A DNA stretch of 64,000 bases from Blastocatellia bacterium (GTDB lineage: Bacteria > Acidobacteriota > Blastocatellia > Pyrinomonadales > Pyrinomonadaceae), in NCBI GenBank assembly GCA_003168335.1, contig PMSM01000011.1, forward strand, positions 144,590-208,589, given 5' to 3'. The position numbers were made by a program, and so were the translations under genes. Below the pieces are notes generated by a model. The model searched no databases. It saw nothing but the letters and a program-made list of their open reading frames with translations, and was not told where the DNA came from. This document shows positions 33,688-44,175 of this stretch, piece after piece; the first letter of the stretch is position 1; each line of letters begins with the position of its first letter.

Positions 33688-35280
33688 TTACGAAAGCGGA
33701 AGCTCAATCACAAACGAAGCCCCGCTGCCGTCATGACTGACAAAACTGAGGCGTCCGCCATGTTCCTCAATGATCGCCCGCGCGATTGCTAACCCGAGGC
33801 CCGTTCCAGTGTCGCGGCCCGTATGAAACGGCTCAAAAATATGTTCCTGATCGGCCTGCCGGATGCCGTGTCCCGTATCCTCAAATCTCAGACGGGCGGA
33901 CGCAGAGCCATCTTCCGCCTTAAAAGTACTGCAAGTGATTGTCAGCCTACCGCCGTCAGGCATCGCGTCCAGTGCGTTCTGAATGATGTTATCCAACACT
34001 TGCGCCAGACGGTTTCCATCGCCTTCGACGACGATGCTCTGCGACGGCGTGCTGGCTGCGATCACGACGCCGGCGCGGGTAGCCAAATCAGCGAAGAAAG
34101 CCGCGCGGCGAGAAACGAGTTCGACAAGATCAACCGTGCCGTGTTCGAGTCTCTGCTGACCGCCGAGTTCAAGCAACCGGCGGACGAGTGTATCGAGCCG
34201 TTCGATCTCCGCTGAGATCACGCTGAAAGTCTCGTCCAGCTTCTCAGGCGCATATGACGAGCGGCGGGCCATCTGGACTTTAAGCTTGATCGCCGCCAGC
34301 GGATTGCGGACTTCGTGCGCTACACCCGCGACGACACGACCAAGAGCAGAGAGCCGCTCGCGTTGGGCGAGCTCCTGTTCCAGTTCAGTCCGACGCGCGA
34401 TGTTGGCGCGCAGAGTGGCGGCGAGTTCATTGATCGCCGTGGCGATGCGAGCAAGTTCCTCGGTGTCCGGCGACGATACCTGGCGGTTGAGATCCGTCGT
34501 CAAGCCGGCAAGCCCGGCTTCGATACCAGTCACACCAGAACGAAGGTCTCTGACAGTAATCAGAGCTAGTCCGCTCACCGCGAGAATGCTCAGCGCCAGC
34601 GCCACGAGTGCAGCCACATTGGGCCAATCAGAAACGCCCGACAAATGCGACAGCCGCTGCATGGCCCAGGCTGTCGGCATGCCGTCATTTTGCGTGGGGT
34701 AAGCAACCAGCAGGATGCGGTCACTTCCGATTTGACTCGAGCGCGAAGTGGGCGCTCCGGTTTGGGCCGCCTGACTTGCAAGCGCGCGGATCACCTCGAC
34801 AAGATCCGAAGGAGCGTTTCCGGCAGAACTTGTAGTGCGGTCTTTGGAAAGGGCGTATCCAACAATCGCTCCGTCCGCGGGCCGATAGAAGCCTCCTTCA
34901 ACGTCAGGGAAGCGATGAAGCGTGATCGCTGTGAGACGAACGAGCGGATCGGAGTAGGTCCCAAAGATCGTTTCAACGTGCGGCGGTACCCGGCGCGGCC
35001 GCTCGTCTGGCGCCCGTGGACCTTTATCACGCGGCCGGTTCGGTGGAGCCGGCATCGCCTGTTCAATGGTTTGATAGCCATCGGGATTCGCCTGAAGTTC
35101 GCGCGCCAAATCACGCGCCGCGGCGTGCACCGAAGAATCCGCCTGGCGCAAAGCGAATGTCTCAGTCGCGCGCGCCAGTCGCCACGCAACAAACAAAGCG
35201 ACAACCAGAGCCACTATTGCGAACGCGGCCAGCAAGGCCAGCCGCGTGCGCAAACTCACTTTTCGGATTGTCTTCAGCAT
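33688..35280 (-). CDS. Membrane-bound sensor histidine kinase
   Basis: 530 aa. Helix 1 (TRLALLAAFAIVALVVALFV) and a second helix near residue 230 (VAALVALALSILAVSGLALI) enclose a periplasmic sensor of about 180 residues rich in Pro/Arg at its start. A HAMP-like linker follows (DLRSGVTGIEAGLAGL), then HisKA with the phospho-His in AGVAHEVRNPLAAIKLK and HATPase with N box IIQNALDAMPDGG, G1 FEDTGHGI and G2 GTGLGLAIARAIIEEHGG. Architecture (HPK4-like H box) matches NtrB/AtoS-type partners of sigma-54 regulators, and the regulator gene is two genes downstream. Signal unknown. Confidence 0.92.
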   Translation of the reverse strand: MLKTIRKVSLRTRLALLAAFAIVALVVALFVAWRLARATETFALRQADSSVHAAARDLARELQANPDGYQTIEQAMPAPPNRPRDKGPRAPDERPRRVPPHVETIFGTYSDPLVRLTAITLHRFPDVEGGFYRPADGAIVGYALSKDRTTSSAGNAPSDLVEVIRALASQAAQTGAPTSRSSQIGSDRILLVAYPTQNDGMPTAWAMQRLSHLSGVSDWPNVAALVALALSILAVSGLALITVRDLRSGVTGIEAGLAGLTTDLNRQVSSPDTEELARIATAINELAATLRANIARRTELEQELAQRERLSALGRVVAGVAHEVRNPLAAIKLKVQMARRSSYAPEKLDETFSVISAEIERLDTLVRRLLELGGQQRLEHGTVDLVELVSRRAAFFADLATRAGVVIAASTPSQSIVVEGDGNRLAQVLDNIIQNALDAMPDGGRLTITCSTFKAEDGSASARLRFEDTGHGIRQADQEHIFEPFHTGRDTGTGLGLAIARAIIEEHGGRLSFVSHDGSGASFVIELPLS

Positions 35281-35390
35281 TATCGGTTACCGGCGGTGTT
35301 TCTATGCTCCGCCTGCCAACTTACGCCTGTCAATGCACCACGCCGAGAAGGAGGCATCCGGCGTGATGTTGGTCGGCAGGATTCTCTTAT

Positions 35391-35450
35391 TTCGTGTGAG
35401 TTCGTGGATCGACCTTTACGCCAACCGAAAAGCGATCCACGAATCAACAC
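35391..35450. repeat. CGATCCACGAA-family element, arms in reversed order
   Basis: TTCGTGTGAGTTCGTGGATC (from 35391) precedes CGATCCACGAATCAACAC (35433-35450), so the arms face the opposite way round from copies at 4193 and 13484. It fills the gap upstream of the kinase and downstream of 35466..36326. Confidence 0.65.
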
Positions 35451-35465
35451 CAACCACGTGGACCA

Positions 35466-36326
35466 TCAGCGTCCCAGCGCGATCGTCTTGTCGCCCACCG
35501 TAATCTGCGTCGGACGGATTACTGTTCCGCGTTCGTTATGCACGCCGTTGCCCTCGATACTGACCTGTGTGGTCGCGCCCTGCTCGGCGGCAACTACAAG
35601 TGCCCCCACCCGCGGCGACAATCGCACCTGCTCGCCGCTGGATAAGATTAGCCCATCCACGTCGCCATGACCGTTGACCAGGTGTGTGCTAACGGTGCCG
35701 GTGGCTTTGAATATTTCCGGCGACAATGCAGGTGAGGAGGCTGGCGACGGCGCCGGCGTCGGAACCGCCTTCGCCGTTTGCCTGGTGGTCGGATCATTTG
35801 CCGAAACGCGACTTGGCTCAGTTGGCGTGGCCTCTGCTCCGACGGACTTTCCAACGGGCAGCGGTTGTGTTCCAGCTTGTGCGGACGCATCGGGCGGACC
35901 TCGTCGGTCGGGGCGACCTTCCCGATCTCGGGGCCCGCGTTTGTCGTGTGGCCCATCCGGACGCGGAGGTCCAGCCTCGGCCTCGACGATCGTGCGTCCG
36001 TTAGCCGAGATTTGTTCGACGCGAACTTCGCGACCGTATTTTGATTGCGAACCGGGGTGGCCGCTGGCTGTTACTTCATCACCAACTTTGATCTGTGACG
36101 CTACGACCGCGCCCGTTTGGGGGCCGAAGTGTAATTGGTCACCGCTCGCCAGCAGCAGGCCGTTAACCTCGCCTCGATCGTCGAGCAGATAGGCAGTCAC
36201 CTGACTTTTGATGGAGGTACTGCGTCTCATGAACCTTCGCACTCCCCAGATCGCACCGCAAGCGCCGACGCCGATCACAAAGATTGCAATTCCAACTAAT
36301 AGATTACGTTTACTGAATACAGACAT
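35466..36326 (-). CDS. Membrane-anchored protein with two OB-like (DUF5666-type) repeats
   Basis: 286 aa from ATG 36326 (GAAGGGAGA ribosome-binding site). One N-terminal helix (LLVGIAIFVIGVGACGAIWG) anchors two related segments of about 65 residues, TAYLLDDRGEVNGLLLASGD...GDEVTASGHPG and STHLVNGHGDVDGLILSSGE...TQVSIEGNG, joined by a long Pro/Arg/Glu-rich linker (about 125-200) likely to be disordered. The segments have the small beta-barrel pattern seen in DUF5666-type proteins. Role unknown. Upstream of the sensor kinase on the same strand, about 185 bp away. Confidence 0.7.
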   Translation of the reverse strand: MSVFSKRNLLVGIAIFVIGVGACGAIWGVRRFMRRSTSIKSQVTAYLLDDRGEVNGLLLASGDQLHFGPQTGAVVASQIKVGDEVTASGHPGSQSKYGREVRVEQISANGRTIVEAEAGPPRPDGPHDKRGPRDREGRPDRRGPPDASAQAGTQPLPVGKSVGAEATPTEPSRVSANDPTTRQTAKAVPTPAPSPASSPALSPEIFKATGTVSTHLVNGHGDVDGLILSSGEQVRLSPRVGALVVAAEQGATTQVSIEGNGVHNERGTVIRPTQITVGDKTIALGR

Positions 36327-36493
36327 GACTAATCTCCCTTCCAAATTGCGGAGCACCTAATGCATCCGGCAGACAACAGTCATTTACTATGGATGACGTG
36401 CTGCCCACCTCTCTAGTGCAATGGATGTGCCCGGCGGTGAATGCCAACGAAAGACAGTTAATTGTTCAGAAGAAGGGAACCGAAGGCTGGAAT

Positions 36494-36536
36494 ATGTGAG
36501 AAGACAGCACATCTGAACTGTGCGCTCTTCTCACAT
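36494..36536 (-). terminator. Hairpin downstream of the DUF302 gene
   Basis: Perfect 11-bp outer arms ATGTGAGAAGA/TCTTCTCACAT and inner GCACA/TGTGC. No strong T-tract on minus, so a processing or stabilising hairpin is as likely as a terminator. Confidence 0.5.
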
Positions 36537-36604
36537 CTTTGCCGATACTTGGGATGTCCGGGAAAGCGAACAACGCACGCGAGTTGTCGCCCAACGTTCT
36601 TTGG

Positions 36605-37021
36605 CTAAAGCTCAGCAACTACCCGCTGGAGCTTTTCATTTACCTCCGCAGCTACTGCATCGAGAGTCGCATTGTCTCCTACCACCGACAGCATCATCCT
36701 GGCGTCTATCGCCGCAACTACAGATTTGCCCGCTTCGTCAGCCTCATAGACGATGACATTGCAGGGAAGGAGCAGTCCGATGTTGATCTCTTGTTGCAGG
36801 GTCTTGTATGCGAGAGGCGGATTGCACGCGCCGAGAATCACATAGCGGCGGAAATCCACGCCGAGTTTCTCTTTAAGTTTTTCCTTGATATCGATCTCGG
36901 AGAGCACGCCGAAGCCTTCTTCCTTGAGCGCGGCCCGGGTCTTTTCGACAGCCTCTTCGTAAGGAACATCAATGGTCTTGCTGAATCCGTATTTTGAATG
37001 TTGTGGTTGCTGAGCACTCAT
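36605..37021 (-). CDS. DUF302-domain protein
   Basis: 138-aa cytoplasmic protein of the DUF302 family: [78 protein letters not shown] and the helix [16 protein letters not shown]302 proteins commonly accompany heavy-metal and sulfur-transfer genes; the molecular role is not established. The CoA-disulfide-reductase/rhodanese gene and CusA system nearby fit that pattern. Single-gene unit with a 3' hairpin. Confidence 0.88.
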   Translation of the reverse strand: MSAQQPQHSKYGFSKTIDVPYEEAVEKTRAALKEEGFGVLSEIDIKEKLKEKLGVDFRRYVILGACNPPLAYKTLQQEINIGLLLPCNVIVYEADEAGKSVVAAIDARMMLSVVGDNATLDAVAAEVNEKLQRVVAEL

Positions 37022-37200
37022 CTTCTTTTTCCTTTTACCAAGTCGCAGAAGGGCACGGTTGCTGCCACCATGCTGGCCTGTTAGTGTGAGTTACGCTTAC
37101 GTTCCAAATCACGTGAACCTGTTGCGTCTTCAGTTGCTGCTGTGTGCCTATTGTCCTTTACTGTACCCGGTCGAGACTCGACACGGCACGAGTTAGCCAT

Positions 37201-37290
37201 TCAAGTCGGGACCCCGAGACGCGGCAGCACCCACCGCATCAGCACGATGTAAGCCGCAAAAAACAGTACCGGCCAAAACCATTCAGCCAT
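37201..37290 (-). CDS. 29-residue single-helix membrane protein
   Basis: MAEWFWPVLFFAAYIVLMRW continues to a VLPRLGVPT end. One hydrophobic helix with a Trp-rich start and a short basic/Pro tail. GGAG lies about 10 nt before ATG 37290. It starts 5 bp after the stop of the CoA-disulfide-reductase fusion on the same strand, so it is probably co-translated. Short membrane proteins of this kind occur in metal-resistance clusters; function unknown. Confidence 0.6.
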   Translation of the reverse strand: MAEWFWPVLFFAAYIVLMRWVLPRLGVPT

Positions 37291-37295
37291 TGTTC

Positions 37296-38981
37296 TTAAC
37301 TCCTAACCCCTGTTGCCTCAGTGGCGGTTTTCCAAGTGCGATACGATCCTGTCAGGTTGCGCACGCGGAAGCCGTGTTGGCTCAGGATGCGTGCTGCGTT
37401 GTAGGAGCGTTGGCCGCTCTGACAATAGGCGATGATTTCGCGATCGCGCGGTAACTCACTCAGTCGCTCGCGCAGCTCATCCAGGGGAATATGGGTCGAA
37501 CCTGGGATGAACCCTCGCGCGCGTTCGTCGGGACGGCGGACATCCAACAGCAGCGTCGTGCTGGGATCAAGCGCAGCAACTTCGTTCCACTGCGCGAGCG
37601 TCACGTCACGTGCGAGCACGTTTTGCGCGGCCATCCCGGCAAGGTTGACGGGGTCTTTCGCCGATCCGTATGGCGGCGCGTAGGCTAGTTCAAGTTCGGC
37701 CAGATCGTGAACGGTCATGCCGCCCTTGAGTGCGGTGGCCAGCACGTCAATGCGTTTGTCCACGCCATCATGGCCGATTGCTTGCGCACCGAGGAGGCGG
37801 CCGGTGTCGGGCGAGAACAGGAGTTTCAGCGCGATCGGTTCGGCGCCGGGGTAATAGCCGGCGTGCGAGCCAGGGTGAAGATGAATCGCCTGAAATGGAA
37901 TGCCTGCACGACGAAGGGATTTCTCATTTGCACCTGTGCAACCGGCGGTGAGATTGAACAACCGCAGGATGGCGGTGCCCCAGGTGTGTTCGTATCGGGA
38001 CGGACGGCCCATGATATTGTCGGCGGCAATGCGACCCTGGCGATTCGCCGGGCCAGCCAGCGGAATCAGCGCCCACTGATCCGTGACTCCATCCCGCACC
38101 TCAATTGCATCACCCACTGCCCAGATGTGCGGGTCATGGGTTTGGAGGTATTCGTTGACGCGGATGCCTCCCAGTTTGCCGATTTCCAAACCAGCATCTT
38201 TCGCCAGCCCTATTTCAGGTTTTACTCCCAACCCGAGCACGACAGAATCGGCGGGCAATCGTTGACCGCTTTTCAGCACCACGATGGAAGCGCGGGCGGG
38301 CTCGTCCTCTGAGGGCGCTTCGAACGAGGCAACGGCATCGTTCAGATGCAGGGTGACGCCATTGTCACGCAACTCCGCGTGTAGCCACGCAGCCATTTCC
38401 GGATCGAGCGGCGCCATGACCTGAGGCAGGGCTTCCACCACCGTCACCTCGAACCCGCGGCGCCGCAGTTGCTCAGCCATTTCGAGTCCGACGTAACCGC
38501 CACCGACTACGACGGCGCGACAACGCTCGCAATCTTTTGACCAGGCCATGATTTTTTCCACGTCGCGGATGTTTCGCACCACAAAGTGGTTTTGGCAATC
38601 GATGCCGGGGATGGGTGGTTTTAGTGGCGATGCGCCGGTAGAAAGTATCAGTGCATCGTAGGCTTCTTCGTATTCGCGACCGGTTTCTCGCTCGCGCACC
38701 CGAATGCGCCGGGCCGAGCGATCGATGCGGATGACCTCGGTATTGATGCGCACGTCCAGATTGAAGCGCGCCTTCAGGCTGGCGGGCGTTTGCACCAAAA
38801 GGCTGTCTTGCTCGGCGATTTCACCACCGACAAAATACGGCAGTCCGCAGTTGGCAAACGACACGTGCGGGCCGCGCTCGAACATGATGATCTCGCAGGC
38901 CTCGCACAGCCGTCGCGCGCGGGCTGCCGCGCTGGCGCCACCGGCGACGCCACCCACGATGACCAGGCGTTTGTTGCTCAT
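37296..38981 (-). CDS. CoA-disulfide reductase-like flavoprotein fused to a rhodanese domain
   Basis: About 561 aa. N-terminal pyridine-nucleotide-disulfide oxidoreductase: FAD site VIVGGVAGGASAAARARR, single active Cys45 in SFANCGLPYF (the CoADR hallmark), NAD(P) site VVVGGGYVGLEMAEQLRRRG and WAVGDAIEV. A linker leads to a C-terminal rhodanese domain with active Cys in IAYCQSGQRSYNAA. Such CoADR-rhodanese fusions (CoADR-RHD) reduce CoA disulfides or persulfides. Start ATG 38981 is chosen at the family N-terminus (MSNKRLVIVGG); ATGs at 38990 and 39008 are possible. With DUF302 and the Cus genes it suggests sulfur/metal detoxification (inference). Confidence 0.9.
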   Translation of the reverse strand: MSNKRLVIVGGVAGGASAAARARRLCEACEIIMFERGPHVSFANCGLPYFVGGEIAEQDSLLVQTPASLKARFNLDVRINTEVIRIDRSARRIRVRERETGREYEEAYDALILSTGASPLKPPIPGIDCQNHFVVRNIRDVEKIMAWSKDCERCRAVVVGGGYVGLEMAEQLRRRGFEVTVVEALPQVMAPLDPEMAAWLHAELRDNGVTLHLNDAVASFEAPSEDEPARASIVVLKSGQRLPADSVVLGLGVKPEIGLAKDAGLEIGKLGGIRVNEYLQTHDPHIWAVGDAIEVRDGVTDQWALIPLAGPANRQGRIAADNIMGRPSRYEHTWGTAILRLFNLTAGCTGANEKSLRRAGIPFQAIHLHPGSHAGYYPGAEPIALKLLFSPDTGRLLGAQAIGHDGVDKRIDVLATALKGGMTVHDLAELELAYAPPYGSAKDPVNLAGMAAQNVLARDVTLAQWNEVAALDPSTTLLLDVRRPDERARGFIPGSTHIPLDELRERLSELPRDREIIAYCQSGQRSYNAARILSQHGFRVRNLTGSYRTWKTATEATGVRS

Positions 38982-39112
38982 GCTTTCCATTTGCAGATCA
39001 TGGTTCATTGGTTGGCGGTCGCGCCGGCTAGTCGCCCTCGCACCGCTCACCTGGTTCCTCTTACCCGGCGTATCGATTCACGGAGGCACACACTGCGCGG
39101 CGATACGCTTGT

Positions 39113-39361
39113 TCACTTCTTTCCGAAGATCAACCAACCAAGTAGGACACCGAGAGCGAGGGTAAGTAACGTAGGAATCCACATCCAACTGAACCCGCCA
39201 GCTATCCATCCTTGTCCCATCCTGTACCCGCCCCATCCGTGTCCCATCATCCCACCACCCATCATTGACCCGGTCATTGCCCCGCCGCCGAAGATCAGAA
39301 AAAGCACGACTACGGCGACCAACGCGATGATTAGGGGTGTCTTGCGGCTCGATTCGTTCAT
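39113..39361 (-). CDS. Small Gly/Met-rich membrane protein
   Basis: 82 aa with two helices (IIALVAVVVLFLIFGGGAMT and IPTLLTLALGVLLGWLIF) separated by a short Gly/Met/His/Trp-rich loop (GSMMGGGMMGHGWGGYRMGQ). Met and His in the loop could bind copper-like metals. AGGAGATTAATC precedes ATG 39361. It faces the same way as the CoADR gene downstream and away from the Cus genes. No family name recognised. Confidence 0.7.
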   Translation of the reverse strand: MNESSRKTPLIIALVAVVVLFLIFGGGAMTGSMMGGGMMGHGWGGYRMGQGWIAGGFSWMWIPTLLTLALGVLLGWLIFGKK

Positions 39362-40042
39362 ACGATTAATCTCCTGTGTGTCCGTGATGGTTGTGTTGCT
39401 GGTTGTGGGGGGGGGAGTTGATTTGCTCCTACCCTGGCGCAGCGCAAGAATCGCACCCGGAACGCTTTGTGCGCTCAACGGCAAGACTGGCATTGGGGCT
39501 GGGACCTTACATCTTCATTTCCGGCTTCTTCGTCATCTCCATCTTCTTCTTCATCCCCAAACCCTCGATTCTCGCCCGCTGCGGTTTTGGTGTCTGTGCT
39601 CTAACCTGCCGAGCAAGGTTCGTGCCCTCAACATGCCTTTGTATTATCCTTTGTGTTCTTGAGGACAGGCATTGTTGATTGGGTGCGCTTGCGAAAATCT
39701 CCGCAGCCCATAGCGGCAGAATTCGCAAGACAAGACGACGAATCAGCAAAGAATCGAAGCTTTGCCTTGCGGCACCAGGGTTGCTGCCAGCGAAAGGACG
39801 AATTCTCGGTACACATTGACGTGGGCCGAGTCCGTATGTTGTTGTTTACGATGATGAAGTGGCTTACCGCCGGAGAAAGGCAGGCCTATGTGGGTTAGGG
39901 CACATACACGGCCGTCGCACTTGGTTTATTCTGTCGCGGCTTAGTGATAATGATGCCGCAACCACTAAAAATGCCGGCATTGGTGCTTTACTTCAAGCAG
40001 GATCGAGCGTTCGACTGCACTACTCTAAGGGTTTACTTAGCG
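39362..40042. other. 681-bp divergent intergenic region
   Basis: Contains the start region of two divergent units, a run of G near 39409-39418, and one copy of the palindromic site described below (39887-39911). A minus-strand open frame at 39507-39749 ends in a Met/Lys repeat (KKKMEMTKKPEMKM) but has no convincing start. No gene called. Confidence 0.4.
39887..39911 (+). promoter_or_regulatory. Candidate operator, copy 1 of the TGTG-N3-TAG-N-GCACA family
   Basis: TATGTGGGTTAGGGCACATA followed by CACGG. One of seven copies in the window (also at 53022, 58842, 61942, 62028, 62572, 62853). About 130 bp before the Cys/Met/His-rich secreted protein gene at 40043. Confidence 0.6.
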
Positions 40043-40435
40043 ATGCTGAAACGGTTTTCATCTCTGATTCTGGCGCTAATGATTGGTGGCAGCGTTCTGG
40101 CCGGTACGGCTCGGCTCCACGATGAACATGTCTGCCAGATGGCAGGTATGGAAGCGATGCCGGGCATGGAATGCTGTAAGACGGATGAGACTCGATCCGT
40201 TGTCAGTGAGCCCGTCTCTTCGGAACAATGTTGTGTCACCATTCCGCAAGAGACTGGTTCAAACGGAAGAGCGTTTAATCTGCGTGCCCCTTCCTTCAGT
40301 ATCGCTGTTATTCACCCGGCAGTCGTGCTGTCTCCTCTGGCTGCGCCTAAGCCAACGGAGTGTTCCTACTCGCCGCAAGTCTTTTTACCCAACCTCCAGG
40401 CTAGTTACATTCGCAATCTTTCCCTTCTGATCTAA
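40043..40435 (+). CDS. Small secreted Cys/Met/His-rich protein, putative metal binder
   Basis: 130 aa with signal peptide (LKRFSSLILALMIGGSVLAG). The N-terminal mature part has HDEHVCQMAGMEAMPGMECC and SSEQCCVTIPQ, a Cys/Met/His arrangement expected to bind copper or silver. The rest is hydrophobic and Pro-rich. Start ATG 40043; an upstream frame to 39944 would bury the signal peptide. Preceded by a candidate operator (39887). Just upstream of the YtkA-like lipoprotein and CusA on the same strand, so probably the first gene of the resistance operon. Confidence 0.7.
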   Translation: MLKRFSSLILALMIGGSVLAGTARLHDEHVCQMAGMEAMPGMECCKTDETRSVVSEPVSSEQCCVTIPQETGSNGRAFNLRAPSFSIAVIHPAVVLSPLAAPKPTECSYSPQVFLPNLQASYIRNLSLLI

Positions 40436-40556
40436 CTCACAGCAGGTCGTAGTGTGTCTTCTTGCGGCTTCTTTGAAGCTGCAGGCGTGCTTGCGCATTC
40501 GTGTGCTCTGCGCGCCATGAAACCAAATCTCTTCGACTCATTTGGAGGTTAGAGGC

Positions 40557-40994
40557 ATGAAGAAATCTGAAATCCTTCTCGCAATCGCACTGGGTGTGGT
40601 TGTCGTTATCGCGGCAGCGTGTGGTTCAAAGACGGGACCTGATGGAAGCGTTCCCACGGGCAAAGTCATCAAGGCCGTACCCGTGGAAAATCTGACCGCC
40701 ACGCTCTCGAATGACAGCGGCGTGCTCAAGCGCGGCAATCAGGAGCTAATGCTCGCGTTCACCGACTCGTCCGGCAAGCCGGTTGATGTCGGTGCCGTAT
40801 CGCTCAACTTTCACATGCCGCAGATGGGCAGCATGGCTGCCATGACTGACTCGGTGACATTCACAACCACCAGGACCTCAGGGGTCTATCGCGGCAAAGT
40901 GAATATCGAAAGCGGCGGCGAATGGCAAGCGCAACTGGCGTATGAAGGCCAGGCGGGAAAAGGACAGACGACGTTTAGTGTGACGGCACAATGA
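40557..40994 (+). CDS. YtkA/FixH-like lipoprotein
   Basis: 145 aa from ATG 40557 (GGAGG upstream). Signal peptide with a lipobox ending IAAACGS, then a single beta-sandwich domain: [80 protein letters not shown]. This matches the YtkA-like domain that accompanies copper-trafficking and RND genes. The [11 protein letters not shown] stretch has Met/His residues well placed for copper(I). It starts 562 bp before... CusA by only 5 bp (stop 40994, CusA start 40999), so both are one operon. Confidence 0.8.
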   Translation: MKKSEILLAIALGVVVVIAAACGSKTGPDGSVPTGKVIKAVPVENLTATLSNDSGVLKRGNQELMLAFTDSSGKPVDVGAVSLNFHMPQMGSMAAMTDSVTFTTTRTSGVYRGKVNIESGGEWQAQLAYEGQAGKGQTTFSVTAQ

Positions 40995-40998
40995 TTCA

Positions 40999-43900
40999 AT
41001 GATTAATCGATTAATCGAACTCAGCCTGCGCAATCGCGGCCTGGTGATCGCGATCTATCTTGGTCTCGCGGCCTGGGGCTACTGGGCCTTGCTGCGTACT
41101 CCGGTCGACGCGATCCCCGATCTCTCTGAGAACCAGGTGATCGTGTTTACGGATTGGACTGGACGCTCGCCTCAGGAGGTCGAAGATCAAGTCACATATC
41201 CGCTCGTGACGAGTCTGCAAGGGCTGCCGGGCGTGCGCGTGGTGCGCGCTAGTTCGGCGTTTAGTTTCTCGATGATCAATGTCATCTTCGAAGATAACGT
41301 CGATCTTTATTGGGCCCGAACTCGCGTGCTGGAACGCTTGAATCTAGTCGGCAAGCAGTTGCCGGAAGGCGTCGTACCGACGCTCGGACCTGACGCGACC
41401 GGGGTGGGCCAGATCTTCTGGTACACGCTCGAAAGCGATCAGATGAGCCTGCGCGATCTGCGCACACTGCAGGACTGGTTCGTTCGTTACCAACTCAATT
41501 CAGTGCCTGGCGTCGCCGAAGTCGCCAGCGTGGGTGGTTACGTGCAGCAGTATCAGATCGATGTCGATCCAAACAAGCTGCGTTCTTATTCGCTGCCACT
41601 GTCGCTGGTTGTCGAAGCAGTTGCGCGGTCAAACAACAACGTCGGCGGGAACGTCGTCGAGCAGGCCGGACAATGGTCGGTCGTGCGCGGCGTCGGATTG
41701 ATTCAGTCGGTGGCTGACGTCGAGAATATCGTTCTCAGCGCGCCGAACGGCGTCCCGATATATGTGAAGAACGTCGCGGACGTGAAGCTTGGCGACGCGT
41801 TTCGCACCGGCGCGCTCGACAAAAACGGCAAGGAAGCGGTGGGCGGTGTCGTGATCGCGCGCTACGGCGTGAACACGCTCGAAGTGATCGATGCCGTCAA
41901 ACAGAAAATAAATGCGCTGCAAGCGGGGCTGCCAAATGGCGTGCACGTCGTGTCCTTTTACGATCGCACGCAACTGATTCAACGCGCCACGCACACTCTG
42001 AAACGCGCGCTCATCGAAGAGCTGATCCTGGTCACGCTGGCGCACATCCTCTTTCTCGCGCATTTCAGGTCCATTCTAGTCGTGACGATTCCGTTGCCAC
42101 TCGCGGTGCTACTGGCATTTCTCTTCATGTACTACATGGGCATCAGCTCTAACCTGATGTCACTGGCGGGAATCGCCATCGCCATCGGTGTCCTGGTCGA
42201 TGCGGGAATCGTGGTCACTGAAAACGCCTTTCGATTCCTCGAACAGCGAAAAGTCGATCCGAAGGACCGGGCCCTGGTCTGGCAGACAGTACTCGAATCG
42301 ACGCGCCTCGTCGGGCGGCCGATCTTCTTTTCCATGGCGGTCATCGTCCTGGCGTTCATTCCGGTCTTCGCGCTCACTGGCGAAGAAGGAAAACTGTTCC
42401 ACCCGCTCGCTTTCACCAAGACGTTCGCCATGGTCGGGGCCACCATCATCGCGGTCACGCTCGTGCCGGTGCTTTGCACGCTGCTGCTGCGTGGCAAGTT
42501 TCATGCGGAGCAGGCTAACCCGGTGATGCGGGGATTGCACTTTATCTACCGGCCTGTACTTCGATTTGCGCTGAATCATCGCTTATTAACGGTATCGGCC
42601 GCGGCGCTGCTTTTTGCGGGCGCGATCTTTCTGGCGGCCGGCATCGGCAAAGAATTCATGCCGCCATTAAATGAAGGCGACCTGATGTACATGCCCGTGA
42701 CCGATCCGGCGATCTCGATCGATCAAGCGCGCGCCATCATGAGTAAGGAAGATGAGATCCTCAAGAGCTTTCCCGAGGTCGAGTGGGCCGTCGGTAAGGC
42801 GGGGCGCGCGGAGAGTTCTACCGATCCCGCGCCAGTGAATATGAACGAGACCATCGTTCACTTGAGACCACCGGAGCAATGGCGTGCTGGTCTGACCCGT
42901 GAATCACTCATCGCTGAGATGGACGAGAAGCTGCGTTTTCCCGGCGTGACCAACATCTGGACGCAGCCGATCAAGAACCGCATTGACATGCTTTCGACGG
43001 GTGTGCGTTCGCAAATAGGAATCAAAATCTTTGGCAACGATCTGAAAACTTTGGAAGAGCTTTCACGCCACATCGCCGAGACCGTGCTCAGCGTGCCGGG
43101 CGCAAAGGACGTCTATGCCGAACAGATTAGCGGCGCGCCTTACATCGACATTCATATCAATCGCATCGCCGCGGCGCGTTATGGCATCGACCCAAAAGTG
43201 ATCGAGGACACTATCGAGAAAGGAATCGGCGAAACGAATCTTTCCGTCACGATCGAAGGCCGCCGGCGATTTCCAGTGCGCGTGCGTTACGCGCCGCAGT
43301 TTCGCGGCAGTCCGCAGGCCCTGGGACAGATTCCAATCACGTCGCCGGCTGGCGCGCCGATTCCTTTAGGGCAGCTTGCCGACATCAGTGAAGTGCAAGG
43401 CCCGACCATGATCTCCAGTGAGAACGGTTTGCTGCGTGGCACGGTGCTGCTGAATGTGCGCGGACGTGATGTAGGCAGCTTTGTTGACGAAGCGAAGAAT
43501 GCCATCGCGCGGCAGCCGCAACTGCCCGCCGGTTACTACATTGAGTGGAGCGGCGAGTACGAGAACCAGCAGCGAGCGCGTAGTCGCATGCTCATCGTCG
43601 TGCCGATCGTGCTCCTGATTATCTTCGGGCTGCTCTACCTCACCTATCACTCGGCGCTGGAAGCGGCGCATGTGCTGCTCGCAGTTCCTTTCGCGCTTAC
43701 CGGAGGTATCTATCTGCTGTGGCTTATGAAGTACAACTTCTCGGTCGCGGTATGGGTTGGGTTCATTGCCTTGTTCGGCACAGCCGTGCAAACAGCAGTC
43801 GTGATGGTCATCTATCTGGAAGAAGCCGTAGCGCGCAAGCGCCGCGAGGTTGGGAAGCTAACTCGCGCTTCGCTAATGGAAGCAGTCACCGAGGGCGCTT

Positions 43901-44175
43901 TACTGCGATTGCGACCAAAGGTGATGACAGTCTCGACGGTTGTGGCTTCATTGCTGCCGATCATGTGGACCACAAGCGCCGGCGCGGAAGTAATGAAGCC
44001 GCTGGCAACGCCTGTCCTCGGCGGCATGGTATCGAGCCTGTTGCATGTGCTGATCGTAACGCCGGTGATCTTCTTCTGGCTGCGCGAGCGGGAATTGAAG
44101 AAGGGAAACGGCGTTGACAGATCTGATTTGAGATTTCCAGATCAAGAGCAATTGGAGATCGATGCGCAGAACTAA
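40999..44175 (+). CDS. cusA: CusA/CzcA-family heavy-metal RND efflux pump
   Basis: 1058-aa inner-membrane proton-driven efflux pump. Heavy-metal RND features: [40 protein letters not shown] (proton-relay region), [15 protein letters not shown] and [19 protein letters not shown] with Met residues at the CusA methionine-cluster positions, and [11 protein letters not shown] at the end. The Met pattern points to Cu(I)/Ag(I) and not to Zn/Co/Cd, judged by eye. Together with the CusC-like and CusB-like genes downstream it forms a tripartite system; the order CusA-CusC-CusB is unusual versus E. coli CusCFBA. Stop overlaps the next gene by 14 bp. Confidence 0.92.
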   Translation: MINRLIELSLRNRGLVIAIYLGLAAWGYWALLRTPVDAIPDLSENQVIVFTDWTGRSPQEVEDQVTYPLVTSLQGLPGVRVVRASSAFSFSMINVIFEDNVDLYWARTRVLERLNLVGKQLPEGVVPTLGPDATGVGQIFWYTLESDQMSLRDLRTLQDWFVRYQLNSVPGVAEVASVGGYVQQYQIDVDPNKLRSYSLPLSLVVEAVARSNNNVGGNVVEQAGQWSVVRGVGLIQSVADVENIVLSAPNGVPIYVKNVADVKLGDAFRTGALDKNGKEAVGGVVIARYGVNTLEVIDAVKQKINALQAGLPNGVHVVSFYDRTQLIQRATHTLKRALIEELILVTLAHILFLAHFRSILVVTIPLPLAVLLAFLFMYYMGISSNLMSLAGIAIAIGVLVDAGIVVTENAFRFLEQRKVDPKDRALVWQTVLESTRLVGRPIFFSMAVIVLAFIPVFALTGEEGKLFHPLAFTKTFAMVGATIIAVTLVPVLCTLLLRGKFHAEQANPVMRGLHFIYRPVLRFALNHRLLTVSAAALLFAGAIFLAAGIGKEFMPPLNEGDLMYMPVTDPAISIDQARAIMSKEDEILKSFPEVEWAVGKAGRAESSTDPAPVNMNETIVHLRPPEQWRAGLTRESLIAEMDEKLRFPGVTNIWTQPIKNRIDMLSTGVRSQIGIKIFGNDLKTLEELSRHIAETVLSVPGAKDVYAEQISGAPYIDIHINRIAAARYGIDPKVIEDTIEKGIGETNLSVTIEGRRRFPVRVRYAPQFRGSPQALGQIPITSPAGAPIPLGQLADISEVQGPTMISSENGLLRGTVLLNVRGRDVGSFVDEAKNAIARQPQLPAGYYIEWSGEYENQQRARSRMLIVVPIVLLIIFGLLYLTYHSALEAAHVLLAVPFALTGGIYLLWLMKYNFSVAVWVGFIALFGTAVQTAVVMVIYLEEAVARKRREVGKLTRASLMEAVTEGALLRLRPKVMTVSTVVASLLPIMWTTSAGAEVMKPLATPVLGGMVSSLLHVLIVTPVIFFWLRERELKKGNGVDRSDLRFPDQEQLEIDAQN

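Noticed and set aside
39507-39749. Minus-strand frame ending in a Met/Lys repeat
   Set aside because: No plausible start codon with ribosome-binding site; composition is unlike its neighbours. Kept only as a note in the intergenic entry.
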